A DNA stretch of 64,000 bases, from the NCBI GenBank assembly GCA_037445555.1, contig JBBIKG010000020.1, forward strand, positions 6,729 to 70,728, read 5' to 3'. Position numbers and translations under genes: made by a program. Shown here piece by piece: positions 1 through 7,593 of the stretch (position 1 is the stretch's first letter; each line of letters starts with the position of its first letter). A model generated the notes under the pieces. The model did no database searches. It was not told the origin of the DNA and saw only the letters and a list, made by a program, of their open reading frames with translations. Origin of the DNA: JAAYJT01 sp037445555. GTDB taxonomy: Bacteria > Bacteroidota > Bacteroidia > Bacteroidales > JAAYJT01.

Positions 1-973
1 TCACCAGACCCGATTGCACGTCGGCTATGTAGAGTATTCCGTCTGACGAATACAACGCGTCGTTTGGCGAGGGATTGCCAAACCGGTATGTCTGAATCGT
101 TTCCGACAGTGTTAGGTTGCTGCTGTAAACGGAAATTTTGTTTAACCTTGTCACCAGCAGTTTGTTTCTCGAAGCGCGCACTCTTGTAACCTTTTGTGTT
201 TCGGAAGATTGCCATGGGGCCCAGTTGTTGCCGGTAAACAGAAAAAGCGCATCGTCATTGTTTGCGGCACCTCGTCGGTTTGCAATCAGGAAATTCCCGA
301 TGGTTTCAACTTCGCTGAAAGGCTGACCCGTATTGGGAATAAGATTTTCGCGGTTCCATTGAGCAAAATTGGCCAGATTTGAGCTGGAGAATGAGGCTTT
401 GTAAAGGCCGTTATCGGTAGCGGCATATATTGTGGAGTCTGGAAGCGACAAGGCTATATCGTTGACATTTAGCGCCGTACCTCCAGGGCCTATGTACCAG
501 GTATCGGCAATTTCGCGTTTTTCAATATCCAGCACCACGATGCCAAAGCCACATGCCAGGTAGGCACGTTTGCCTATTATCACCACCCGATTTATGACCT
601 TATTGCCCGGAATGGTTTTGCGCCAGATATCACCCATATTGAATATACCTTTGGGCGTGATAAGGTCAATTTTGGTATTTGCATATGCCACAACAAGGGT
701 TTGCAGTGGGGCATGATAATCAATGTGGCTTATACCTAAATCCGACAGCCCGTTGATTTTACTGATCCGTTCTATGGTATAATCAGCTTTGTTATAGGCA
801 AAAAGGCTGTGAGATGTAGCACAGATGATCTGCGTGGAGGTTTCAGTAACATAAATACATTGATTATACGGCAGGTGATCGCGCCAGTACCCAATCGGAA
901 CGCCCTGACCGTTCGCCTCAGCGAGTCCGGCTAACGCAGTTATTAAACACAGAATCCGTACCTGTAGTCTCAT
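1..973 (-). CDS. porZ: PorZ-like two-component-regulator propeller protein (partial, 3' end off the window)
   Basis: Only the N-terminal 324 codons are present; the gene continues past base 1. Translation starts at the ATG complementary to 971-973 and gives a short signal peptide (MRLQVRILCLITALAGLAEA), then WRDHLPYNQ and repeated beta-propeller-like blades (NGLSDLGISHI, NGLYKASF, DGILYIADVQSG). In Bacteroidota this N-terminus and blade pattern belong to PorZ, a type IX secretion accessory protein that helps attach A-LPS to secreted cargo at the cell surface. A TAnnTTTG element lies 58 bases upstream on the same strand, so the gene appears to be transcribed separately from the sulfur locus behind it. 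The C-terminal sorting domain that would confirm type IX export lies outside the window. Other propeller proteins, such as sensor domains of hybrid kinases, remain possible, but the start motif favours PorZ. Confidence 0.72.
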   Translation of the reverse strand, partial: MRLQVRILCLITALAGLAEANGQGVPIGYWRDHLPYNQCIYVTETSTQIICATSHSLFAYNKADYTIERISKINGLSDLGISHIDYHAPLQTLVVAYANTKIDLITPKGIFNMGDIWRKTIPGNKVINRVVIIGKRAYLACGFGIVVLDIEKREIADTWYIGPGGTALNVNDIALSLPDSTIYAATDNGLYKASFSSSNLANFAQWNRENLIPNTGQPFSEVETIGNFLIANRRGAANNDDALFLFTGNNWAPWQSSETQKVTRVRASRNKLLVTRLNKISVYSSNLTLSETIQTYRFGNPSPNDALYSSDGILYIADVQSGLV

Positions 974-1031
974 GCAAATGAATCTGTTGCCTGTCAATAT
1001 CAAACTGATGGCATCAGTGAAATATTGTTTG

Positions 1032-1039
1032 CAAAGTTA
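1032..1039 (-). promoter_or_regulatory. Bacteroidota -7 element for porZ
   Basis: Reads TAACTTTG on the minus strand and matches TAnnTTTG. It lies 58 bases before the porZ start in the 149-base gap after the rhodanese gene. The -33 element is not clear. Confidence 0.5.
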
Positions 1040-1122
1040 CGGCATTCCGTTGCAGAAAATCAGGTGGCAAAAGTTTTGCCAAATGGCGGCCCTGCCTGTG
1101 CGCAACAGGTGAGGGTCTCAAA

Positions 1123-1767
1123 TCAGGAACATCCCCCTTTGATGGTTTTTTTCTTTCCTGCTGCAACCGGAGGTTTGGGAGCCGCGGCTTTAGCGGGTGC
1201 GTCTGTTCCGGTAGTGACCAGGGTTGCACCACCCAATGCCTGGCTGGCCCCTTTGCGAAAGTCGTATTTTGCCAGTTCATCATCCGGACTGGTCGACGCT
1301 GGAGCCGTGGGATTCATGATGGTCTCGGCCCAATAATTTAACCCTCCCTGCAACACGAAAAGGTTTGTATAGCCAAGCTGTCTCAGGAGCATCCATGCTT
1401 CATTGGCGCGGGTGCTTCCGTTGGCATAAAGCACATTAAGCAAAATATTCTGGCTAAAAACTTCTTCAAATTCAGCCGACAACAGATTGTCGAGTGGGAT
1501 GTTGATGGCCCCGGGCAAGCTGAATTTATCAAACTCATCCTTTGACCTGACATCAATCAACCTGAGTGTAGGGTCTTTTTCAACAATCATCTGTGCAACA
1601 GCATCGGGTCCGATATACTGGGTGTTGCTCTTAAGCTCGTTAAGCACCTGTTCGGCGGTAAGCTTATAAGGGGTAGTAGTGTTTTTGGGAACCGCGGCAA
1701 TGATGATGCCCAAAAGCACGATAACTGACGAAAGGAGCAACCTTGGGGTAAATTCTATCATTTTCAT
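1123..1767 (-). CDS. membrane-anchored rhodanese-like protein without the catalytic-loop cysteine
   Basis: This 214-residue protein has an N-terminal membrane anchor or signal (about residues 8-26), a rhodanese fold (about 40-150; LRLIDVRSKDEF at 68-79, then LPGAINIP) and a low-complexity Ala/Pro/Lys tail ending KGGCS. In active rhodaneses the loop after the central strand starts with the sulfur-carrying cysteine. Here the loop reads VLYANGSTR and alanine 115 occupies that position. The only cysteine in the protein is C213, the next-to-last residue. It is the last gene of the sulfur locus, 30 bases after a YeeE/YedE half-transporter, so a role in extracytoplasmic sulfur binding or transfer is plausible. 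Ordinary sulfurtransferase activity at the loop is unlikely. The C-terminal cysteine could instead be an acceptor on a flexible arm; that is inference. Confidence 0.85.
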   Translation of the reverse strand: MKMIEFTPRLLLSSVIVLLGIIIAAVPKNTTTPYKLTAEQVLNELKSNTQYIGPDAVAQMIVEKDPTLRLIDVRSKDEFDKFSLPGAINIPLDNLLSAEFEEVFSQNILLNVLYANGSTRANEAWMLLRQLGYTNLFVLQGGLNYWAETIMNPTAPASTSPDDELAKYDFRKGASQALGGATLVTTGTDAPAKAAAPKPPVAAGKKKTIKGGCS

Positions 1768-1797
1768 GGTTGACTTTTTTTGTTAAACGTCTGTCTA

Positions 1798-2388
1798 TTA
1801 ATATTCTTCTCTTGGAAATTTCTTTTCAGCCCATTCGCCCACAAAAAACATGCCTATGGCTGCAACAATCACCAAAAGAACCATAAAACCTTCGCTGATT
1901 CCGAAGAATTCAGAAATTCGCGGTGATCCCATATCTTTTGCCAGATATAGACCTTTAAGCAGCGGGAAGGCTTCGGCAAAGAGGAAGATCCCCAGGAAAA
2001 GGCCAACGATAAATACCCATGCATCAATTTTCCCGATGGCGGCCCCACAAAAACTCGTTCCGGGACAGAATCCGCCAAGTATGAATCCGCCTCCCATCAC
2101 CACCCCGCCCACTATGGCCGACCATAGGAAGGTTTCGTTCACATAAACCATACTCAGGTCTATCCATCCAAACAGGCTGAAAAACAATAGTCCCAGCATG
2201 GCTACAATGGCGCCGGTGAAAAATACTTTGAGCACAACGGTGTCGTATCCGTAGAATACACCCGCTAATTTTCGGCTGGATGAAAACCCGGCCTGTTCGA
2301 GAACAAAACCGAATGCGATGCCGATAAATAGAGCCAGCATCATATCGGTATTCTCAGAGATTATCTCGTTTACTACTAATGGTCCCAT
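1798..2388 (-). CDS. YeeE/YedE family sulfur-compound transporter, half protein 2
   Basis: This is a polytopic membrane protein of 196 residues with about five hydrophobic segments and the family signature GGFILGGFCPGTSFCGAA (about residues 101-118), which carries two cysteines. YeeE/YedE (TsuA) proteins take up thiosulfate or related sulfur species through conserved cysteines that line the path. Full-length family members contain two such repeats in one chain; here each repeat is a separate gene. It is 30 bases downstream of its partner half and 30 bases upstream of the rhodanese gene, all on one strand. An alternative start at the internal Met-Met (residues 16-17) would remove a polar N-terminus. 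The substrate cannot be read from sequence, but the neighbouring reductase suggests thiosulfate or polysulfide sulfur. Confidence 0.85.
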   Translation of the reverse strand: MGPLVVNEIISENTDMMLALFIGIAFGFVLEQAGFSSSRKLAGVFYGYDTVVLKVFFTGAIVAMLGLLFFSLFGWIDLSMVYVNETFLWSAIVGGVVMGGGFILGGFCPGTSFCGAAIGKIDAWVFIVGLFLGIFLFAEAFPLLKGLYLAKDMGSPRISEFFGISEGFMVLLVIVAAIGMFFVGEWAEKKFPREEY

Positions 2389-2418
2389 ATATCAAGATGT
2401 TATTTTGTGTTACTATAA

Positions 2419-2934
2419 TTAAATCCACAGTTTTCTGGCAAAGTATGCCAGGGCAAAGGCAGTACCAAATATGGCCATCATGGTGATGAACCCCCCCAGC
2501 GAAAGCACCGCCATACCACTCAGGGCGGCGCCGCTTGTACAACCCCGGCCCAACTGTGAGCCAAAACCAAACAGCGCTCCTCCAAGAAGCGCAAAAACAA
2601 GACGCCGGCGCGAAGTAATCTTTGGATTGTGTTCCACCTTCCACGTCAGCCTTCGCGAGATAACCCCCGACAAAAAACCGCCGACAATGACCCCAAGCAT
2701 CTGGTAAACCAACCAGGAATTGAGGGGTTGCTCATTGTGTGCTTTGTTAAAACTGCTGTAGAACTCCGCCGACTGGGCATGTGATGGGGCAACCGCATCC
2801 ACGGTGGCTACTATGGCACTTTTCACAGCACCGCTGGCCCCTACGCCCCGGCCTGAAATAAAGTTGGCCGCGAGCACCACCAGCCCCAGCAGTATGCCTG
2901 CCAGGTAAGGATTCATATAATTTCTCTTCTTCAT
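2419..2934 (-). CDS. YeeE/YedE family sulfur-compound transporter, half protein 1
   Basis: This 171-residue membrane protein starts MKKRNYMNPYLAGILLGLVV and carries the family motif GFGSQLGRGCTSGAALSGMA (about residues 121-140) with one conserved cysteine. It probably pairs with the following half gene to form one transport unit equivalent to a two-repeat TsuA. The hydrophilic stretch between the first two membrane spans (about residues 45-70) is longer than in the other half. It lies 31 bases after the NrfD-like gene, so it is likely cotranscribed with the reductase. Each half has its own start, its own signature cysteine and a clean gap, which argues against one gene broken by a frameshift. 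Confidence 0.85.
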   Translation of the reverse strand: MKKRNYMNPYLAGILLGLVVLAANFISGRGVGASGAVKSAIVATVDAVAPSHAQSAEFYSSFNKAHNEQPLNSWLVYQMLGVIVGGFLSGVISRRLTWKVEHNPKITSRRRLVFALLGGALFGFGSQLGRGCTSGAALSGMAVLSLGGFITMMAIFGTAFALAYFARKLWI

Positions 2935-2965
2935 GATGAAATGATATTTAGATTTTCGTTAACGA

Positions 2966-3907
2966 TCAATACAACCACCTGCTTTCCTGTCCGGCAGTGG
3001 CCATGATAAACCTGAAAAGAATCCCTCCGATGAGCACCAGGGTAGGAGCAATCCAGAAGGGAAGTTTGTAGCCACGAAGCTCCAGAGCTTCGAGCAAAGC
3101 CGGAACAGCAAGTCCCAGCGTGAAGACAAAAAGCCAGAAGGGAACGGTATAGGGCCCTCCAAGGAAAAGCTGTGCGGCTTCAATATGCACCTGTGTGCTT
3201 GCCAGAAAACCCATAAACATATGCACTATAAGGAACATTTCTATGCCTATCAGCATCAGGTCGATGCGGGAAAACGCCTGCCTTTCGTGGTGTGATTTGC
3301 TCATCAGCACAATCACCGCGGCAGCCGTTGATAATCCGGAGGTAAGGAACAGCGGGCCGAGGATGGAGGTGTTCCAGAGGGGCCGGGCATTGAAGGCAGA
3401 AAACAGTATACCTGTGTACACACCGAGGATGAGTGAAAAAATAAGAAGTACCCACGAAACCACCATGATGTGTTTTCGAAAAAAAGCATCCAGCGTGTAG
3501 AAGAATTTAAATTTCCAGTCCCAGCGCGGAAAAATTTGCCTGATATTCAACGCCGTCCACACAAAGGCAAGGGGAGTAACCACCATCAGTGTCCAAGCAC
3601 CCCACGACATCGGTGATTCAAGGCGGATAGTCGTATAAAGTCTCCAAAAGAACAGCTTATGCTTCAGGTCAAGAAACAGGGCAAACAAACCCAGGACCAG
3701 CAGCAGGGGAGTGATAAGCGGGGCAATTTTGACGGCTGTAGGGTAGGCGCTCTCTTTTTTTAAGATAGTGTACAGGGCTGCAAAGAACAGTATTCCTGCT
3801 GCCAGCCCTCCCAGGAAGAGGTACAGGGGAATCTGCCAGTGCCAGATATTCAGTTGCGGATCAATCAGGTGATTCATTCTTCCGCTCACGATGATTTCTT
3901 CTCTCAT
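2966..3907 (-). CDS. NrfD/PsrC-type membrane subunit of a molybdopterin reductase
   Basis: The 313-residue protein has about eight to nine membrane segments and begins, after a short polar stretch, with WHWQIPLYLFLGGLAAG, the usual start of NrfD/PsrC subunits. These proteins anchor the catalytic and iron-sulfur subunits and exchange electrons with the quinone pool. It sits 21 bases after the ferredoxin-subunit gene in the order A-B-C typical of polysulfide, thiosulfate and related reductases. A second Met at residue 11 is an alternative start. The menaquinone genes later in the window would provide its electron donor or acceptor. Confidence 0.9.
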   Translation of the reverse strand: MREEIIVSGRMNHLIDPQLNIWHWQIPLYLFLGGLAAGILFFAALYTILKKESAYPTAVKIAPLITPLLLVLGLFALFLDLKHKLFFWRLYTTIRLESPMSWGAWTLMVVTPLAFVWTALNIRQIFPRWDWKFKFFYTLDAFFRKHIMVVSWVLLIFSLILGVYTGILFSAFNARPLWNTSILGPLFLTSGLSTAAAVIVLMSKSHHERQAFSRIDLMLIGIEMFLIVHMFMGFLASTQVHIEAAQLFLGGPYTVPFWLFVFTLGLAVPALLEALELRGYKLPFWIAPTLVLIGGILFRFIMATAGQESRWLY

Positions 3908-3928
3908 GGTAAATTCGGATGAAAAAGG

Positions 3929-4465
3929 TTAAATGAGAAAATACAAATGGGGATGGGTGCCTGCTTCAGGAATGAGGGTCTTGTACTTACGTTTTTTAAG
4001 CACCACTGATACAGCGCTGTTCGGATCATCCAGATCGCCAAAATACATACATTTGGTGGGGCAAACGCTGACGCACGCCGGTTCAAGCCCTTTCCGAACG
4101 CGATTTTCAAGGCAAAAAGTGCACTTATCTACATACCCATCAGGGTGAGAAAAACGAGCATCATAAGGGCAAGAAGCAATGCATGCTCCGCACCCGATAC
4201 ATTTGTATTTTGTAACCAGCACTGTTCCGCCATCACTGTAATGACTGGCCCCCGTGGGGCAGCATCGCACACAAGGCGCATTCTGGCAGTGATTGCAGCG
4301 TTCCGAGCGAATCTCAATCTCGAGCTGAGGGTATGTGCCGTCCATGACCTCAACCACCCAATCCCGGCATAAGCCGATGGGAACATTGTTTTCGGTCTGG
4401 CAGGCCACAACACAGTCGCTACAGCCCACACACTTTTTCGTATCAACAGCCATTGCGTATCTCAT
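3929..4465 (-). CDS. four-cluster [4Fe-4S] ferredoxin subunit of a molybdopterin reductase
   Basis: At 178 residues it matches PsrB/PhsB/DmsB-type electron-transfer subunits. Sixteen cysteines form four cluster motifs in order: CVGCSDCVVAC (12-22), CNHCQNAPCVRCCP, CIGCGACIASCP and CTFC...ACVSVCP. No twin-arginine signal is present, so it would travel folded with the catalytic subunit. Its ATG overlaps the TGA of the upstream catalytic gene by four bases, indicating translational coupling. The combination with a Tat-signal molybdoprotein and NrfD is diagnostic of a CISM respiratory complex. Confidence 0.93.
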   Translation of the reverse strand: MRYAMAVDTKKCVGCSDCVVACQTENNVPIGLCRDWVVEVMDGTYPQLEIEIRSERCNHCQNAPCVRCCPTGASHYSDGGTVLVTKYKCIGCGACIASCPYDARFSHPDGYVDKCTFCLENRVRKGLEPACVSVCPTKCMYFGDLDDPNSAVSVVLKKRKYKTLIPEAGTHPHLYFLI

Positions 4466-6708
4466 AGTTCAATCTCCTTTCCGGCAGCCAGGTCGTCGGT
4501 AATAAAAGTCACAAAGTTTTCGCGCATGCCTGTACCGCCCATTACAGGATCAATTTTAACGTTGGTGATGAGTTCCGTATCGTTGATTCCCCTTCCGTGC
4601 GCCCTGCGCAGCCGCTTATTGTTGTGGCCAAAACCGTGTACCATATACACACTGTCCCACCGAATACGTTCGGTTACCCTGACCCGGATAGTGAATGTAG
4701 ACACCACGCCGTCCTGATTCTTAAGTTTGACATACTGGTCAGTCTTGAGCCCCCACAGTTTGGCTACCTTGGGATTCACCCACAAGGTGTTTTCGTCCAT
4801 CAGATCGGTGAGATTGGGATTGTTTGCCGTACGGCTGAAAGTATGCATAGGGGCACGGCCATAGATAAGGTGATAAAACCCTTCAGGCGGCTCGGCGTGC
4901 GGAGTGTACACAGGCATGGGGTCGAAGCCTTGGGCTTCCAGGTCGGTAGAATAAAGCTCAATTTTACCGGTGTTGGTGTTGAACGCTACATTCTCGCCTG
5001 GAGCAAAATACAGGTCATCGTATGTTCTTGCATATTTCTTTACGCCAATCCGCTTCATCTCTTCAAGCGAGCTTCCAAGGTCTTTAAGCTGCCAGTCGAG
5101 CAGTTCTTCCATATTTTTCCAGGGAAACCACGCCTCAAGACCAAGTCTTATTGCCAGTTCACGAGCCATCCAGTCAGCCGGCTTTGAGTTATACTTCGGT
5201 TCCGAGGCTGGAACACGCACGGCAATATTTGGTTGCCTGTGCGGCGATTTGCGCAGCATATCATAACGTTCAAGATAGGAACATTCGGGCAGCACGATGT
5301 CAGCATATCCGGTAATCTCCACCGGCATGGTATCAACTACCACCATCATTTTCAGCGCATCGATGGCTTCAAGTGTTTTTTTCTGATTGGGCAGAGCTGC
5401 CATCAGATTTGTGCCATTCACAATCCACATTTTGATTTTCAGCGGATTGCTGCTACCGGGAACGGAGGCATCCACCAGGGCGTTGCTTACCACCTCGTTA
5501 GCGAGCTTGAATTTGTCGGGATAGGCGTCCTGAGGCAAATATCTGGGGGTTGGAAATTCAGGGACCGGATAGTCATGAACTTTCGCTTTCTCGGGATTAT
5601 AAAATCCTCCTCTCCTGCCCCACGAGCCCAGCAGGGCATTGAGGATGGCCACCGCCCGCAGCCGTTGTGTATCGTCACCGTACCATGTAACATGCCTCCC
5701 AGGGTGGATGATGACAGCTGGCGAAGCGTCGTGCATCTCCTTGGCTGTCCGCCTGATAAGGTTGGGATCAATGGTAGTGATTCCATATGCCCACTCGGGT
5801 GTATAGCGGGCAACATGGTTTTTTAGCATGTCGAATCCATACGTGTACGTTTCGACGTATTTCTTGTCGTACCATTCATTCTCGATGATCACATTGATCC
5901 ATGCCAGCAGTAATGCCATATCGGCGCCCGGTTTGATGGGCAGCCAGAACTTTGACTTGCTGGCAGCGGTTGAAAAGCGCGGGTCAACGGTAATAATGGT
6001 GGCTCCCTTGTCGATGGCATCGCTCATCTCCTGAATCTGACCGTTGTGCATATTCTCGCCCAGATGCGACCCGATAAGTACCAGACATCGGGTATCGCGT
6101 ATATCTGTTCGCTCTGGCGAATAGATGATATCGCCAAATGTACTCAGGAAAGCCACTTCGCGAGGCCCGCGGCACTGAGCAAACGAAGGTGCAGCTATGG
6201 TCTGCGACCCGAAAGCATTGAGTAGCTGCCCAAAATGTGCTCCCCCGGATCCGTGCGTAAACAATGCTATGGCTTCGGGGCCTGATTCTGCAGCTACCTC
6301 CTTCATGGTGCCAGCCATCAGGTCGAGGGCTTCTTCCCAGGTAGCTTCGCGAAATGTATCGGTCCCGTTGACCCTTGTTCGTATAAGCGGAGTTTTCAGG
6401 CGGTCTTCGTCATAATATTGGCCTACCCCGCCGGTGCCCCTGGGGCAGAAACGTCCGTTGCAGTGAGGGTCGTCGTCGTTGCCTATGATTTTCTGAATAT
6501 GGCCATACTCGTCCTTGTAAACCCATCCGGCACACTGCCAGAAACACACCTCGCAATAGGTCGGCGTGCGTGTGGGCTCCCCTGGCTGACCCTGAATCTT
6601 ATTCAGCAATCCTGAAGCCTTGGCCAGGTTGTAGCCCGACCCGGCAAGTGCCAGTCCACCGGCACCGAGTGCTGAAATTTTAATGAATTGTCGTCGTGTT
6701 GTTTTCAT
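4462..6708 (-). CDS. Tat-exported molybdopterin oxidoreductase, polysulfide/thiosulfate-reductase-like catalytic subunit
   Basis: The 748-residue protein opens with a twin-arginine signal (TTRRQFIKISALG), then CEVCFWQC (C52, C55, C59) and FCPRG (C88), which bind an N-terminal [4Fe-4S] cluster. A cysteine in SFAQCRGPRE (C180) falls where polysulfide and thiosulfate reductases place their molybdenum ligand; nitrate reductases of the Nar type use aspartate and formate dehydrogenases often use selenocysteine. The C-terminal dinucleotide-binding domain includes GHNNKRLRRAHG. With the B and C subunit genes it would reduce a sulfur compound, or run in reverse, on the outer face of the cytoplasmic membrane. 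Related arsenate and tetrathionate enzymes share this layout, so the substrate is inferred mainly from the adjacent YeeE/YedE and rhodanese genes. Confidence 0.88.
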   Translation of the reverse strand: MKTTRRQFIKISALGAGGLALAGSGYNLAKASGLLNKIQGQPGEPTRTPTYCEVCFWQCAGWVYKDEYGHIQKIIGNDDDPHCNGRFCPRGTGGVGQYYDEDRLKTPLIRTRVNGTDTFREATWEEALDLMAGTMKEVAAESGPEAIALFTHGSGGAHFGQLLNAFGSQTIAAPSFAQCRGPREVAFLSTFGDIIYSPERTDIRDTRCLVLIGSHLGENMHNGQIQEMSDAIDKGATIITVDPRFSTAASKSKFWLPIKPGADMALLLAWINVIIENEWYDKKYVETYTYGFDMLKNHVARYTPEWAYGITTIDPNLIRRTAKEMHDASPAVIIHPGRHVTWYGDDTQRLRAVAILNALLGSWGRRGGFYNPEKAKVHDYPVPEFPTPRYLPQDAYPDKFKLANEVVSNALVDASVPGSSNPLKIKMWIVNGTNLMAALPNQKKTLEAIDALKMMVVVDTMPVEITGYADIVLPECSYLERYDMLRKSPHRQPNIAVRVPASEPKYNSKPADWMARELAIRLGLEAWFPWKNMEELLDWQLKDLGSSLEEMKRIGVKKYARTYDDLYFAPGENVAFNTNTGKIELYSTDLEAQGFDPMPVYTPHAEPPEGFYHLIYGRAPMHTFSRTANNPNLTDLMDENTLWVNPKVAKLWGLKTDQYVKLKNQDGVVSTFTIRVRVTERIRWDSVYMVHGFGHNNKRLRRAHGRGINDTELITNVKIDPVMGGTGMRENFVTFITDDLAAGKEIEL

Positions 6709-6766
6709 AAAATTAATGAGATCGACGAATGATTTATATTGAAATATTGCAATACTTGCATAAGCA

Positions 6767-6774
6767 CAAAATTA
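6767..6774 (-). promoter_or_regulatory. Bacteroidota -7 element for the reductase operon
   Basis: Reads TAATTTTG on the minus strand, 58 bases upstream of the molybdoprotein start, in an AT-rich 106-base gap. A TTGG that could serve as part of a -33 element lies about 16 bases further upstream. It suggests the reductase genes can be transcribed independently of mobA. Confidence 0.5.
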
Positions 6775-6814
6775 TCCAATAATAAGCATACCAACCCATT
6801 CAAAAAATAATTTT

Positions 6815-7429
6815 TTATTCAGTATTTTCAAGGGTTTTCAAATCCTCTAAAAAATTTATATTCACCAGTTCGCGGGCCAGCGGAGTATTGTCCAAAACGA
6901 GTACATCATGATGCACTCGGCGTACAAAACGCTGCATCTTGTATAGTCCGGCCGACATGCACTGTTCAAGCACCATAAGCGTTGAACGTCGGTAACACGC
7001 TGCCACGGCAATCAGTTGTCCATCCAGCCGGGGCACAACAGCTTCATACCCGTTGATATTTTCAATCAAAAGTTCGACAAATGTATGGCTCAGCAGGGGC
7101 ATATCGCACGGCAACACCAGAATATATTCGGTTTGGCTGGCAGAAAGGCCGGCCTGCAAACCTCCCATAGGCCCAGCATCCTTGTAGTTATCGCTCAGCA
7201 GAGGATAGCCAAAGGCTGCATAATCCGGATTGTTGGTGCTGATTAAGACCTTATCGCAATAATCTTTCAAAAGCCGTACCGGGTACTCAACCAGGGCTTT
7301 GCCCCGGAACGGGATCAGACCTTTATCAGCCCCCATCCGGCTGGAGGCGCCGCCAGATAATATCAGTCCTGTGATGTCACCGGGTTGAAGCAATGTCAAA
7401 AAGGATTTTCTGGCAAAGGTAGCATGCAC
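6815..7429 (-). CDS. mobA: molybdenum cofactor guanylyltransferase
   Basis: This protein transfers GMP to molybdopterin to form the guanine dinucleotide cofactor used by the adjacent reductase. It shows the nucleotidyltransferase signature LSGGASSRMGADK (24-36), a downstream PCDMPLL metal-binding motif and the closing NINFLEDL. Length (about 190-204 residues) fits the family. The longest frame starts at the ATG at 7429, but a TAnnTTTG element falls inside its codons 3-6. Transcription from that element would miss this ATG, so a later TTG (around 7399 or 7393) could be the real start. Placing mobA at the head of a molybdoenzyme locus is functionally coherent. Confidence 0.88.
   Translation of the reverse strand: MHATFARKSFLTLLQPGDITGLILSGGASSRMGADKGLIPFRGKALVEYPVRLLKDYCDKVLISTNNPDYAAFGYPLLSDNYKDAGPMGGLQAGLSASQTEYILVLPCDMPLLSHTFVELLIENINGYEAVVPRLDGQLIAVAACYRRSTLMVLEQCMSAGLYKMQRFVRRVHHDVLVLDNTPLARELVNINFLEDLKTLENTE
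7414..7421 (-). promoter_or_regulatory. possible -7 element overlapping the first codons of mobA
   Basis: Reads TACCTTTG on the minus strand. It lies within the longest mobA frame (codons 3-6). If functional, mobA must start at a non-ATG codon downstream; if not, it is a chance match. Confidence 0.35.
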
Positions 7430-7503
7430 ACTTAAAACCGTGGAGTTTTATCCAAGAAATACTAAAGTGAGTTCAAAAATATCGGACACCCGCTCGAAAT
7501 TCT

Positions 7504-7511
7504 TAGTTTTG
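7504..7511 (+). promoter_or_regulatory. Bacteroidota -7 element for pssA
   Basis: TAGTTTTG, 82 bases before the pssA ATG in the divergent mobA/pssA gap. This would leave an untranslated leader of about 75 bases. Confidence 0.4.
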
Positions 7512-7593
7512 GAAATTGTTGACATAGAAGTGAGCAATAAGCTATTCTTTACAGCAATGGCAAATCTTTATTGAGGATATAAATGCGGCGCTT

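Noticed and set aside
1798..2934. Possible single YeeE/YedE gene broken by a frameshift
   Set aside because: Each half has its own start, a clean 30-base gap and its own conserved cysteine motif, so two intact genes are more likely.
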